NCBI GenBank assembly: GCA_022702545.1
Contig: JAHRBC010000007.1
Span: 1,550,001 to 1,614,000 of the forward strand
Direction of reading: 5' to 3'
DNA length: 64,000 nt
Source: Phycomyces nitens
Taxonomy: Eukaryota > Mucoromycota > Mucoromycetes > Mucorales > Phycomycetaceae
Shown here: piece by piece, positions 24,015-34,470 of the stretch
How positions within the stretch are numbered: the first letter of the stretch is position 1
How the letters are laid out: the number at the start of each line of letters is the position of its first letter
Program-made: the position numbers and the translations under genes
The notes under the pieces: model-generated
Seen by the model: only the letters and a program-made list of their open reading frames with translations
What the model was told of the DNA's origin: nothing
The model's database searches: none

Positions 24015-26957
24015 ATGACTGTACAGTCTATCCGCTTAGGAACCTTGAATGCTCGAGGTCTCCTATCTACCATCACTAATCCGCAATCCCCCAAACGTCT
24101 CTTTATCCGTCACCTCCGCTCCTTCTCTCCCTTACTTTCCTTACTTGCTCTACAAGAGACCCATCTCCTTCCTTCCCATCATTCCACAATGCACCTTCTC
24201 TTCCAAGCCCAGGCAAGTCTTTGGACTTCGCACTGTGGCCTTATATCTTTCGATCCCCTTCTCCACCTTGAACAATTGTACGTGTCACCAGATGACCGTG
24301 CACTAGTTGTAAAGGTTACACATACTGATCAACGCATTGATCCTTTTGCTGTTGTTGTTCTTTATGCTCCCAATATCCCTGCCCAGCGGCGCACTTTCTT
24401 TTCTTCTCTTGCCACCCTTCTCCCTTCCCTCATCCCTTCACTTCCTGCCTTTGTCTTGGGCGACTTTAACTGCAATCTCCATCAACGTCGAAGCCATCCT
24501 GCAGACTGGCAAGGCTACCTCCAAGGTAATTGTATCGATGCTATCACTAATTCCGCCTCTTCCCCTATCCCTACCTTCCATAGTTCCCGAACCCGTACAT
24601 GTATCGACTACCTCTTCCGCCCTTCCTCCATCCCCACCGAATCACCCGAAGTCAGTTTCATCAATCCTTCTTGGACTGACCACTGTCTTCTCGCTGTCTC
24701 CATTCCTCTCTCTCGCCCATCTGGACCTGGGGTCTGGCGTTTCAACACCCAGTACCTTTTTCACGACGAATTTGACACTATCTTGACTGATCTTTTGGAT
24801 AAGGCAAGCCAATCTTTTCCCAAAGATGCTTCCCCTGGGATCCGTTGGGATTGTCTCAAGCAGGCTGTCAAGCAATTATCGCTCACTTATGGCAAAAAAG
24901 TCCAACGTCGCCTCCGTTCCCAAGAGCGTCGCCTCCACCGCCTCCGCAATGAGCTCTCAGGATCTTCATCCTCACCTCAACTCTCCTCCGTCGAATCTGA
25001 GCTGGCCTCGATTCAGCTAACTCGTGCCTCCACCCTAGCAGCCCGATCTGGTGCCAAGTGGTGTGAAGAAGGCGAGACATCGTCCAAATATTTCTTCCGA
25101 GTACTCAAGCAACGCTCTGCTGCCAAGTCCATCACCACTCTCGTTGACCCCGACACCTCCACCACCTTCACCTCGCCAGCAGACCTGCTTGGCCACACAC
25201 GCTCATTTTACCAGTCCCTATACTCTCAAGAAGCCATTGACCTCTCGGCCGCTCACTCCCTCATCGACCACATCCCTCCTTCTACAAGCCTTTCTTCCGA
25301 AGACTCCGCTCCTTTGACCTTTAAAGTGACGCTGGACGAACTCAAGTCTGTGCTTAAGACTACCCCGAACAACTCCAGCCCTGGCATGGATGGCCTGCCG
25401 TACCCTTTGTGGTCGCGCTTACTTGCTCACCCCACCATCCAGTCCCTTGCTGTTGAGGTGTATCAGGATGCCCTCTGTGGTGTTTTCCCCCCTTCGTGGC
25501 TGGAAACAGTTTTGGTCTTGCTTCCCAAGGCTGGTGACCTGACTTCTCTTCGGAACTGGCGCCCAATCTCCCTCATCAACTGCGACGCTAAACTCTTCAC
25601 CAAGATGCTCACATCCCGTCTAAGATGTTGCATAGGCCCTCTGATCACCCCATTCCAAACGGGCTTCATGGCTGACCGCTTCATTGCGGACAATGGACTT
25701 TTGACTCGGCTGGCTATGTCCCATGCCCAACTCACCAAGGATCCTGGAGTCGGTCTCCTTCTGGACCAAGAGAAAGCTTACGATCGGGTCCATCCCACTT
25801 ACCTTCGTCTGGTCATGTCACGGTTAGGTTTACCTACCATGTTCATTGACTCTGTTTGCGCCCTCTTCTTCTCGACTCAGATCCATGTCAATGTCAATGG
25901 CCATATCTCGTCCTCCTTTGAGCAAGGTCGTGGGCTTCGACAGGGTGACCCGCTCTCGCCACTTTTGTTCAACATTGCCTTTGAGCCTCTCCTTCGTTCC
26001 CTCCTTGCCTCTCCGTCCCTTTGTGGATTCCGCTTCTTGGTTCCCTCCCACCTCTCCTCCTCTACACCGCCTCTTTCTCCGCCACCTCTGAAGCTTCTGG
26101 CTTACGCTGATGATCTTCTGTTGTTCTTGTCCTCTCCCTCTGAGATGAGCACCGTCTTGTCGATTCTGCGCACTTTCGGGCTGGCCTCGAATGCAAAGGT
26201 CAATCTGAACAAGACAGTTGCTGTTGCTCTCTCTGGGCATTTCCATCCCGATTGGGGTCCTGTTCTGGATGCTGCCAATATTACCACCCGCCATGATTGC
26301 CATGAGGCTAATGCCATCCGTTATCTGGGTTTCCCACTTAGCTCTCACCCTGCCCAACTAGAATCTTTCCGTGCTGCCCTCCTTGCCAAACTCGAACGCC
26401 ACTGCACTATGCTCTCTGCAAGAGGCTTGTCAGTGCGCGGTAAGAGTATTGTTGCCAACTCTCTTCTCTTGAGCTCCATATGGCATGTCCTCTATGTGAC
26501 CCCTGCCCCTCTCTCTTTCTTCGCTGCTATACGCAAGCATGTTCGTTCTTTTCTCCACCTTGGTTTTGGCAGCCCTGGTTGGCCTCTTCTTTGCCTACCA
26601 CGCAAGTCTGGGGGTTTGGGTCTTTTGGATCCTGATCACCAACAGCGTGCTCTCCAACTGCGATGGATTCTTCCCATTTTGCGTTCTCGATCGTTTTCTC
26701 GATCTTCTTCCTTTTTATTACCTTATTTAGAATTTTTACTTCCTCTTCACTTTCGTTCTCCTTCTGCTAGTATAGCTCTGCTGTTTCCCTGTAGTACTGT
26801 GAGTTGCCCCAGTTCCCTACTGCCAATTCACCGTGCCTGCTCTCGTCTACTTCCCAATGCTCTTCCTCCCACACTCAGTGTAGCACCTTTGGTGGTTCTT
26901 GAGTTCCCCTGGCTTCTGTTTGGACTTTTGTCCCGCCATTCGTTTCTCCGGAAATGA
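24015..26957 (+). CDS. LINE ORF2: endonuclease and reverse transcriptase
   Basis: 980 codons. N-terminal apurinic-type endonuclease with LGTLNARGL, ALQETHLL, LGDFNC and WTDHCLL (catalytic Glu, Asp/Asn, and the TDH variant of SDH). Reverse transcriptase from about residue 490: LRNWRPISL, QTGFMADRF, LLLDQEKAYDRV, GLRQGDPLSPLLF, and the catalytic LLAYADDLLLFL. The frame ends at TGA 26955-26957, inside the C-terminal region; the rest of the protein continues in another frame (26954-27730). It nicks target DNA and copies the LINE RNA by target-primed reverse transcription. Confidence 0.9.
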   Translation: MTVQSIRLGTLNARGLLSTITNPQSPKRLFIRHLRSFSPLLSLLALQETHLLPSHHSTMHLLFQAQASLWTSHCGLISFDPLLHLEQLYVSPDDRALVVKVTHTDQRIDPFAVVVLYAPNIPAQRRTFFSSLATLLPSLIPSLPAFVLGDFNCNLHQRRSHPADWQGYLQGNCIDAITNSASSPIPTFHSSRTRTCIDYLFRPSSIPTESPEVSFINPSWTDHCLLAVSIPLSRPSGPGVWRFNTQYLFHDEFDTILTDLLDKASQSFPKDASPGIRWDCLKQAVKQLSLTYGKKVQRRLRSQERRLHRLRNELSGSSSSPQLSSVESELASIQLTRASTLAARSGAKWCEEGETSSKYFFRVLKQRSAAKSITTLVDPDTSTTFTSPADLLGHTRSFYQSLYSQEAIDLSAAHSLIDHIPPSTSLSSEDSAPLTFKVTLDELKSVLKTTPNNSSPGMDGLPYPLWSRLLAHPTIQSLAVEVYQDALCGVFPPSWLETVLVLLPKAGDLTSLRNWRPISLINCDAKLFTKMLTSRLRCCIGPLITPFQTGFMADRFIADNGLLTRLAMSHAQLTKDPGVGLLLDQEKAYDRVHPTYLRLVMSRLGLPTMFIDSVCALFFSTQIHVNVNGHISSSFEQGRGLRQGDPLSPLLFNIAFEPLLRSLLASPSLCGFRFLVPSHLSSSTPPLSPPPLKLLAYADDLLLFLSSPSEMSTVLSILRTFGLASNAKVNLNKTVAVALSGHFHPDWGPVLDAANITTRHDCHEANAIRYLGFPLSSHPAQLESFRAALLAKLERHCTMLSARGLSVRGKSIVANSLLLSSIWHVLYVTPAPLSFFAAIRKHVRSFLHLGFGSPGWPLLCLPRKSGGLGLLDPDHQQRALQLRWILPILRSRSFSRSSSFLLPYLEFLLPLHFRSPSASIALLFPCSTVSCPSSLLPIHRACSRLLPNALPPTLSVAPLVVLEFPWLLFGLLSRHSFLRK

Positions 26958-27730
26958 ATCTCAAGTCACTTCTTGTCTCGGATGCCTTTCTGGTAGATGA
27001 TGATGGACGTCTCTGTCCACGACTTCGTGGCGATCGCCCAAGAGCACGGAACCGTATTGGCCAATTCTTCAGCAAGATCGATGCTGGTAGAATGGTCTAT
27101 TGTCCTTGGTTTCTTCCGTGTCTTCAACTCCCGTCTCCCACCTCACCTCCTCCGCCTGGTCTCTCTTCTCTTCTCTCCGTGGTCCTTTTAGACAAACGCC
27201 CTTTGGGCAAAGCATCCACAGGATCACTGCGCCGGCATCTTCGTCCGTCCCCACCTCCGCCACTTCTCCCTCCTGTCCGTTGGCGTCGTTTTTGGTCCCT
27301 GGTTATTCCACACCATTGTCGCACTTTGTGGTGGAAAGTGATATGGAAGCGGATTCCTACCCGACTGGCCATCCACAACATCATGCCTCACACCGTCTCT
27401 GACCCCATGTGCTTGGTGTGCTCCACCGACACCGAAGACCAAGACCATTTCCTCTTCTTCTGTCCTAAGAAACGCCCGGTGTGGAACGTAGTCCTCTCTC
27501 GTTTCTGCCGGAGCTGGACCCTGGATGATGTTCGGCAGATGCTGACATCCTGTCAACTCCCCTCTGCTTCTCCCACTCGGGATACTCAGATTTTGCTGGT
27601 GGTTATAACAGCCAAGGCAATTTGGAATGCCCATTGGAAGTTTGTCTTTGATAATCAGCCTTTTCTTCCTGGAGTAGTGGCTACAAAGGCCTCCAGTACT
27701 ATAGAGAGACAGCGAGCTATACTAGCTTAA
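26954..27730 (+). CDS. LINE ORF2 C-terminal part (zinc finger) in a shifted frame
   Basis: 258 codons overlapping the end of the main ORF2 by an ATGA. Contains MCLVCSTDTEDQDHFLFFC (C-x2-C...H-x4-C), the zf-RVT-type finger normally found at the C-terminus of the same polyprotein, followed by aromatic/basic sequence typical of that region (WNVVLSRF, AKAIWNAHWKF). Either one base was gained or lost in this copy, or the shift is used (frameshifting or re-initiation at ATGA). The finger probably helps the enzyme recognise its RNA. Confidence 0.75.
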   Translation: MNLKSLLVSDAFLVDDDGRLCPRLRGDRPRARNRIGQFFSKIDAGRMVYCPWFLPCLQLPSPTSPPPPGLSSLLSVVLLDKRPLGKASTGSLRRHLRPSPPPPLLPPVRWRRFWSLVIPHHCRTLWWKVIWKRIPTRLAIHNIMPHTVSDPMCLVCSTDTEDQDHFLFFCPKKRPVWNVVLSRFCRSWTLDDVRQMLTSCQLPSASPTRDTQILLVVITAKAIWNAHWKFVFDNQPFLPGVVATKASSTIERQRAILA

Positions 27731-27850
27731 GGAGTTTTTTTTTCTTTCTTTCTTTCCTTTCTTTTACTTATTTTCCTTACTTTTTTATCACCTATATTGT
27801 CCTTTTATATTATTCCTTTCCTCCAAGTCCAATTAATGGCAATCTAGAAG

Positions 27851-27872
27851 CCGCACGCCTTGCGTGACGGCA
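27851..27872 (+). other. 3'-end stem-loop of the LINE
   Basis: The RNA would pair GCCG with CGGC and ACGC with GCGT around a small loop, with a one/two-base internal bulge. It sits about 25 bases before the A-rich tail. Several LINE families use such a 3' hairpin for recognition by their own RT; that role here is inferred. Confidence 0.5.
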
Positions 27873-27897
27873 GAACAATATAATACTAAAATAAAAA

Positions 27898-27912
27898 AAG
27901 TATCCCAGAGAT
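27898..27912. repeat. LINE target-site duplication, right copy
   Basis: Exact copy of 22584-22598; marks the 3' boundary of the element. Confidence 0.85.
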
Positions 27913-28109
27913 ACTGTGCTGATTTGGATAAGAATTTTTTATAATAAGACGTACGGTTAAAGTGATATATTAGATGTGAAAGAAGACTCTGGTTAATTGT
28001 TGGCCATGGAAAAAAGTGATGAAGTTGGAGTGGAGTGGAGTGGAGTGGTTATGGGAGCCCACTCAGCATCCCATCATTCATACACTCATAACCAATGTGC
28101 TGATTTGGA

Positions 28110-29020
28110 TTGGATGAAATAAACCAAGAAGATTACACTGGCAAACCTTTAGATGCCTCTCTATTTCCATATATGTGCGATGCCCATTGTCATCCTCATG
28201 ATGCCATTGATAAGCTCGATCTGAATCCTCAATTGAAGACTGAGCACATTACCATCATAGGTGTCCGGCAAGACAATTGGAGGGGGCTCAAAGGATAGTC
28301 ATTAAGAGTCTGCATTAAAATGCCCCAATATAGACGAGAGAAAAAAAGAGCTTGTGTCGCTATTGGAACCGCCTTTTCCATTTGATGTTTGGCATAAAAA
28401 TCTCTACAATAGACTGGTGGCTGACCCGTCAGCTCTTGTTGGTGAGGTTGGTTTGGATCGTTGGGCAAGCTTAATGTCAGGGAGGATCAATTGTCTGGCG
28501 AGGTGTACGCCAAACTAGTGTCCAAGTTACCATTGAACATCAATTGGGCCATTTTGGAAGCACAGCTTAAATTAGCACGTCAATTGAACCGTGCAGTAAG
28601 CACCCATTGTGTCCAAATTCAAGGGCACCTGTTGAGCCTTTTACACAAGACCTGCAAAAAAAGGCGATAAGTCCAGTGTAAGATTATGTATACATTCATT
28701 CGGTGGTTCTCCTGGGACAATACCTCAATTCATGTCTGTACGTGGCTACAAAATATATGTGTCTTTTTTCAATGGCTATCAATTCCAGACTTCCACCTAT
28801 AATAAAATTGAATGAGTTGATAAAGGTTATTCCTGACGATAGAATTCTGCTCGAATCAGATGTCAACAATCCATATTTACTAGACAACTTCTTGGTGGCA
28901 ATTGCTCACAAGGTAGGAACTGTAAAGGGGTGGACGATTGAAAAGGTTGTTCAGCAAACACATTCCAATTGGACTGAATTTGTCATCAATCCCCCTCCCC
29001 CACCTCTACAGAAGCAATAA
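28110..29020 (+). pseudogene. TatD-family metal-dependent hydrolase, decayed
   Basis: Blocks in three frames match a TatD/Scn1-type hydrolase in order. 28165-28215: MCDAHCHPHDAI (metal-binding HxH). About 28330-28465: FDVWHKNLY and ALVGEVGLDR (the conserved E-x-GLD). 28540-28620: EAQLKLARQLNRAVSTHCVQ. About 28690-28730: IHSFGGSPGTI. 28830-28960: DDRILLESDV (metal-binding Asp) and VGTVKGW. The frame changes lack splice signals, and part of the region between the first and second blocks is missing. TatD proteins are nucleases or hydrolases. The loss may be old: the LINE inserted only about 200 bp upstream has intact ends. Confidence 0.7.
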
Positions 29021-29657
29021 TATCATACAGTGTCTCTAAACTTGATAATTCAAATCAACTATTTAGTGATTTACAATGAACCCATTCTTCCTACTCTAAA
29101 GCATTGATTCATCACATTTTTAATGATATTTTTAAATATAACAATAAGAACAATGATAGATATTCAATATTTCAAGCAACCACTCTGGAATCCACAGTTT
29201 ATTAATCTATCGATCAATTTCTCGGTCATACTTTTGTTCCTAGAATAGTTTTTTTGGGTAAAAATCTATATCAACACCATTTGATATGACCATAGCCAAT
29301 ACTTCTAATAACAACATATATCTTTTAGAGTATGGTACATTTAACTTTAACTATCGACTTTTGTCGAATTTGTTTCAATTTCGTTTGATAAAACTCCACA
29401 GATAAGAAAATACTGGTATTTAAAATCCGACATACTGGAAAATATAATTATGATCTCCGCTATGTAAACATCTCTTACTAGCAAATCTTTAAAACCTTAA
29501 GGTTCTTTTTTGTTAAAGCTATTTAATTAAAAATAGAGTCAAGGAATATATCAATCAATAATATGGCTACCCAACGCGCGTCTCATATTTTTGCAAAAGT
29601 CTTGGGCTTTTGAAAAGTACGTAAAAAAGTTGATATCAAAGTCCGAATACACAATAT

Positions 29658-29842
29658 TGGTTTTTTACTTAAAATTGGCGAGTTTGGCAATATTATTTGG
29701 CGCGATAATGAATAGCTATTGGTGTTTTTTCCTGCAGTCTTTCTGCTTTATATCACTAATAACTATTTACTATTGCGCCAATAAAAATTGTCAAATGCGC
29801 CAAATAATATTGCCAAACCCGCCAATTTTAAGTAAAAAACCA
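29658..29842. mobile_element. 185-bp foldback/MITE-like element with 46-bp inverted repeats
   Basis: 29658-29703 and 29797-29842 are inverted copies, identical at 45 of 46 bases by eye, separated by 93 bp. Inside, a second weaker pair (TGGCGCGATAATGAATAG against the complement of CTATTTACTATTGCGCCA, about 29698-29780) nests within the first. No coding capacity. Arms contain TTTGGCGC, an E2F-like site. This is the structure of a non-autonomous foldback or MITE; no clear target duplication was seen. Confidence 0.7.
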
Positions 29843-31211
29843 GTTTATGTAGACCCTTACTTATTTCATTGAATTAAATACCGAATTTCCAAGTACCCTA
29901 ATTTACAAAGTCTATCAAATGCTTTATCAGAAATTCTAAAACACATCCTTTATTTTATTGCTAGATTATAAAACTCTGTCAAGCAAAGATACTCGGGATT
30001 TATGTTTTTCAGGTAGGTAATAATGTATGGCTCGCAAGAACCATTAAAAGTATTATTAGAATAAGACCATCTAGTCTAGAGCAAGGCGTCGTGTAATTGC
30101 TATTGTTTTTGCAAAGAAAACTATTATAATAAAATATACACTATCATTATATCCTGCCAAAATAAAATCAATAACAATTTTTTTTCAAAAAACAATCAGA
30201 TCAATATATGGTGGGGCTGAAGCAATTGACTCTATAGAATTTATAAAATGGGCAACAGCAAACATTTAATATTGGAATATACGATAAATCCCAAGAATTC
30301 AGGCGTTTATAAATGGGTTTTTTTTAGTAATCGACATTTGTAATTGTGCAGATACTTGGCTTTTAATCAAGGTTCACACACAGATAGTATACCTAAGCTC
30401 CCTTTCAGAGTGACATGGTAGCCAATATTATTTGGTTAAATATCCATCTTATAATATTATCCTGTCAATCATTATTATGCTACATAATATCCCAATAGCC
30501 AACACCTATTATTTCCATGATTTATATTTAATTTTCTAGCTACAATACAAAATACCCAACGAGCCACATCGTGGTCGAACCCTAATCGACCTTACTCCTA
30601 CCGTTCCAAAAAGCTCTTATCCACCCCTTGATACCATACAGAGCCTGTCCCTAATATTCAATTCCCTCATCTCATTTCAGAAATCTCAACAGTCCCCTTC
30701 AACCCCTCCCGTCTGCGTCCTCCCAAAGCTGTGCCTAGTATTATCAAGTTTTCTATGTTGTGCGATCAGATTCATAAATAGATCATTGAAGTTCTTAAAG
30801 GGATTCCCTCTTTAGAGTTATTATGCTTGTTGAAATCAGTTCCTACTCTTGGTGCCATTAGCACCTAGTTACTTATTATCGATTATATCTTTTCATTTTC
30901 ACTTTGGATTTTCCCAATATAAATATCTAAAAATATATATCAATAAAATCCATCTAAAGTCTACTATATTTTTGTGAATTATACTTATTGAAAAATTCTG
31001 CTCTGATATTTGGCACTGATTGCACCGGGATCGAGAATCTGTGATTATAGAGCAAACTACTAGAGGGCATTTGGATCAACTCTCTTTTTAGCCAAACAAC
31101 ATATGCCACAGTACACAAGGTCTCAATTATTCCTACCTCTCTCATATATTTTATACTTTTATACATTTTTAAATCTACAAATACTTTGCTTGGATTGAGA
31201 TATTCCTGTTG
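29843..31211. other. intergenic; possible coding relic near 30540-30870
   Basis: Mostly AT-rich. Around 30540-30870 the plus strand is less AT-rich and gives a broken protein-like reading (PSRLRPPKAVPSIIKF, GIPSLELLCLLKSVPTLG) without an identifiable family; probably a remnant of a transposon or gene. No RNA gene seen. Confidence 0.4.
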
Positions 31212-33481
31212 TTATTCTAGCCCACTTTTTTCCAAGATATTAGATGAAATAATATTTGAAGGCATCAGAAGAATCTCTTGGCACAATCTGTGCTGCTCTT
31301 TCGTTATCCATGGAAAGCTTTGCTTATTTATGTCATCTAAGAAAATGTTCATAAGTAATATTTAAAGGTTACTTTTGCCTTAAATACCTCGGAGAAAATA
31401 CTCTTTCAAGCTATCTTCAGTCAAGGACATCTTTAGATAATCTCTGACAAGTCTTGGCTTATTAGACCTTACAGAAAGGTAGTGATCTTCGTTTGTTTCT
31501 TTTTGATCGGTTGCCTGTCTCACAGCTAGATATAACAATAGAAATAATATTTATTAGACCAACGTAATTTCAGACTCTGTATATACCTGTAAGAATCCAT
31601 TCCATAAATGCTTCGAACTGGGAAGAGAGGGTAGCTACTTTTGACACAAATACATTCATTTGAGCTGTCAAACATCCACATAAAGCAGAGCATTCTTTGA
31701 TCTTTTGTCTATCAAGCAATCTTCCGGATTTCTCGACCCTAAACGCAGAGATTTTGACTTGATTCATTAAGTTAAAGCAAGAAATAAGCAGAATGCTTTA
31801 TGCCCCTCCATACCCATACAAGTCAGAGAGGCTCGCAACAAGATAATCGTTTGCAGGAAGTATGTATTCCACCACAATCTGAATTAATGTCTTGTAGCTA
31901 TGGTTTAAAGTTGTGCTCCATCGCATTACATCCTAGAAATACATCGGTATGAATTTTTGTAGCATGATAAAACAATATAAGATCATGTTTCTTTACTTGT
32001 TCTGTCAATTCCTCAAAGAAATACTGCTTCAATGCTGGAGTAGCGTAACCAGTTGCTAGCATGGTCTGCATTTCTGTGCTTGGCTGAATACTATTCGTGG
32101 CTATATCAAATAACATTAATATGACAAATTAACAGAGAGATACTTACTATATTCTTCTTTCATTGAGCCGATAAGTCTGTCCAAATGTCTCTCGGTAACA
32201 GAAGCATGGGTTTTGTAATGACTCTCCAGCTTTTTTATCGCATGACTTGTGTAATCGAGCAGATTATTGATATGTACGTGAATATTGGCAATATTATATA
32301 ATTCGGATCTGTTTCTTTTCAACAGGGCTGGCACCAGACTTAAAGAATGATAAACGCCCGCTTCATCTTCCCCGGGAACCTTTCTTTTATGTACTTGTTG
32401 TTTAACTTGGACTGTCATGGCGCCCATATCAGGCGAAAGGTCAATGTCTTCCACGGACGTATCCTGAATATACATCAATATACAATTTCATGATATTAAA
32501 AACATACACTGATTGGATTTTACCTTTCCCAGGATTTCTTCAACATTAATGGTGCCTGTATAAAACATGCCACCAAGACTATATGAAATAAAAAGAAGAC
32601 ATGAAATAAAGATAATATAATAATTATAATCAATCTCTCTTGCCTTAGATGTATTTTCCCGTCTCTAGTTCCTATCAAAAGTAAAGAAAGATTGATGTCT
32701 ACGGTGTTGGTTGTGTCTGGCATTAATTCGATTTTTTTCCGAGCAGGCACAAGTGAACTTTTAGATTAGAATGTTAGTTGCCATTACCATTGCCATTGTC
32801 ATTATTATAATTGATTTACATTGGTCCATCCGGTGCTATGCTACAGAGAGTAGGCAGATGTTTTTTGACTTGAATCGCATTTGGGTCAAATCCATGCTGT
32901 TTGAACTGTCATCAAAATCATCTCATCCACACCGAGATTTACTGGACAATTCTTCTACTTACATCAGATATAACAGCGTTTTCTATCTCATATTCTGTCC
33001 ATGAAATACAAGATATTATTCCATTGTTCCCAATCTTGGATTGTATATTTTCTGTCAAATAGGTTGACAAGGTAGGAAATGTACAAGACACCCAGGTTGG
33101 TTTTGGAAATGCAATTCCAGTCTTCATAACTTTGCCACTTTGATAAGCTACTACAAGCTCCTGGCCTAGTAGTTTATATAGATATATACAATTTTCAATA
33201 GAGAAATCAGAGTGATTTAGGATACTTGTTTTTTTTTTTGGAATCATTTGTTTACAAATCATACCATCAGGACGCCATGCAATTCCTACAATTCCATCCT
33301 TTGAAGATTCCTCTGACCATACAATCTCGCCACTTATGCGGTAGAGTATCAGACTATTATCTTTTAATACTATAGCGGCCAGATTCATTACAGGGCATTT
33401 TTTAATAAACTTTGTTTCCATCTCAAGAACTACGCCATATTCCATGCAGAAAGATTCCTCTGTCATGCTTCCATTATCCAT
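31212..33481 (-). CDS. APC4: anaphase-promoting complex subunit 4 (APC4)
   Basis: Scaffold subunit of the APC/C ubiquitin ligase that drives exit from mitosis. Eleven exons on the minus strand: 33481-33265, 33165-32963, 32905-32820, 32757-32644, 32578-32524, 32463-32148, 32100-31997, 31932-31820, 31738-31587, 31525-31388 and 31336-31212; all phases close, giving 540 aa. The N-terminal WD40 part shows CPVMNLAAIVLKDNSLILYR and GIAWRPDG, as in ANAPC4, and LLIGTRDGKIHL. The helical part shows MLATGYATPALKQYFFEELTE, trimmed here to its start, then WSTTLNHSYKTLIQIVVEY and LVASLSDL. Shorter than human APC4 (about 800 aa), ending soon after the helical domain. Intron 4 uses a GC donor (GCAAGA at 32643-32638). 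The last three exons are less certain. Confidence 0.85.
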
Positions 33482-34159
33482 ATTCTCTAATTTCCTTTTT
33501 ATGCAATGTTAATCTTTGATGCATTCCCAAAGGGTCGATTTAAAGAAAGAGTCGAATTACATTGGAATGTGCTTGGAATGAACAAGCTCAATTTCATATT
33601 ATTATTTTTCTTTATTTTATTTTTTTGCATAATTCATTTAGATGACGTAGATTCGGTATATCTAAGCTTTACCGATAATTTGGTTTCAACTTTTATAAAG
33701 TTGAAAGATGTTGTTTATAAAGGTCAGATTGTCTATTTCAGCGTCAACTATTTGTATAGGATAAAGGATCAAAATATGTGCAAGTGACCTAGTGTATAAT
33801 AATCTGAATACAGGGACACTTTTTTCCCATATCTTGAGTAGTTATAATATGGTTTCCTAATGGCCTTGTATAAGTCATACTAGACCAAGACCTCAAGCAA
33901 GCTCAGGGCATCAAACACTGTTACATGCCTGCCACATGAACATTTCATACTCGCAAAAATTCGCCATGGTCTTTGTCACACAATGTTTGGTGCGTCTACA
34001 ACTCCTGATATAGTACCGATTATTAAAGGTCCAGGATATGGGCAGCTTGAACTCGGTTTACATGGAGTAGCCTAAAGTTAATTATTTAAATCTGGGTGAC
34101 CAACATTAAACAGAAAAGCACTCTATAAAACCATTAGAAACTAGCCATTTCATAAAAAA
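33482..34159. other. intergenic, no gene
   Basis: AT-rich. A plus-strand open frame at 33506-33787 is Phe/Leu/Ile-rich and has no motif. About 33940-34070 has a weak coding-like stretch (PIIKGPGYGQLELG) that I cannot place. Confidence 0.4.
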
Positions 34160-34470
34160 TACATGGTAAAGTATATTTTTTGTACCTCCATTGGCCTCTA
34201 CACTTTATGCTACCAACTAAACATCCTATATATTCCAGGCTTAGTATTTCCAATTATCCTTGCAAGGCCACCTTTCAATAATTATGAGGGTCAACTATGG
34301 CTCTCTTTTAATCAACAAGCATCTCTAGAGCATTCTACGAGTGCTCAATGTGGTTCAGATCAGGGCTTTGAGTGGGCCAGTACTGAAAACCTCTCGCCAA
34401 TTTCATTTTGAAGCACGCTCTTGGAATTATCACTTTCATCTATGCCTGGCCTTGTGTTTTTCTGTCAGTC
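34160..34470 (-). pseudogene. Tc1/mariner transposase C-terminal relic
   Basis: Minus strand reads YWPTQSPDLNHIEHS (the 'WPAQSPDLNPIE' motif with the final catalytic residue) and, after stops, VALQG-LEILSLEYIGCLVGS and IKCRGQWRYKKY, which match the family's end ('L-EEW--I---YI--L--S---R--A---A-GG-TKY'). Several in-frame stops. Dead copy; upstream part not recognisable. Confidence 0.65.

Larger units (their letters stand above)
22599..27897 (+). mobile_element. full-length L1-like non-LTR retrotransposon (LINE)
   Basis: About 5.3 kb between identical 15-bp duplications. It has a short 5' leader (to 22676), ORF1 (gag-like, zinc knuckles), ORF2 (AP-type endonuclease, reverse transcriptase, C-terminal zinc finger), and a 3' tail rich in T then A (ends with an A-rich run at about 27888-27897). 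The element is far richer in C and G than the AT-rich flanks, so it stands out as foreign in composition. Long intact ORFs and an unmutated duplication indicate recent insertion. The order (EN, RT, CCHC-type finger, no RNase H seen) fits the L1 group; Mucoromycotina carry L1-type elements (for example the Grem-LINE1 elements at Mucor centromeres), but I cannot tell whether this is one of them. Confidence 0.92.

Noticed and set aside
30550..30620. Pol III box-like motifs (TGGCTCGTTGGG and GGGTTCGACCACG, minus strand)
   Set aside because: The boxes are in the wrong order and no tRNA fold is possible.
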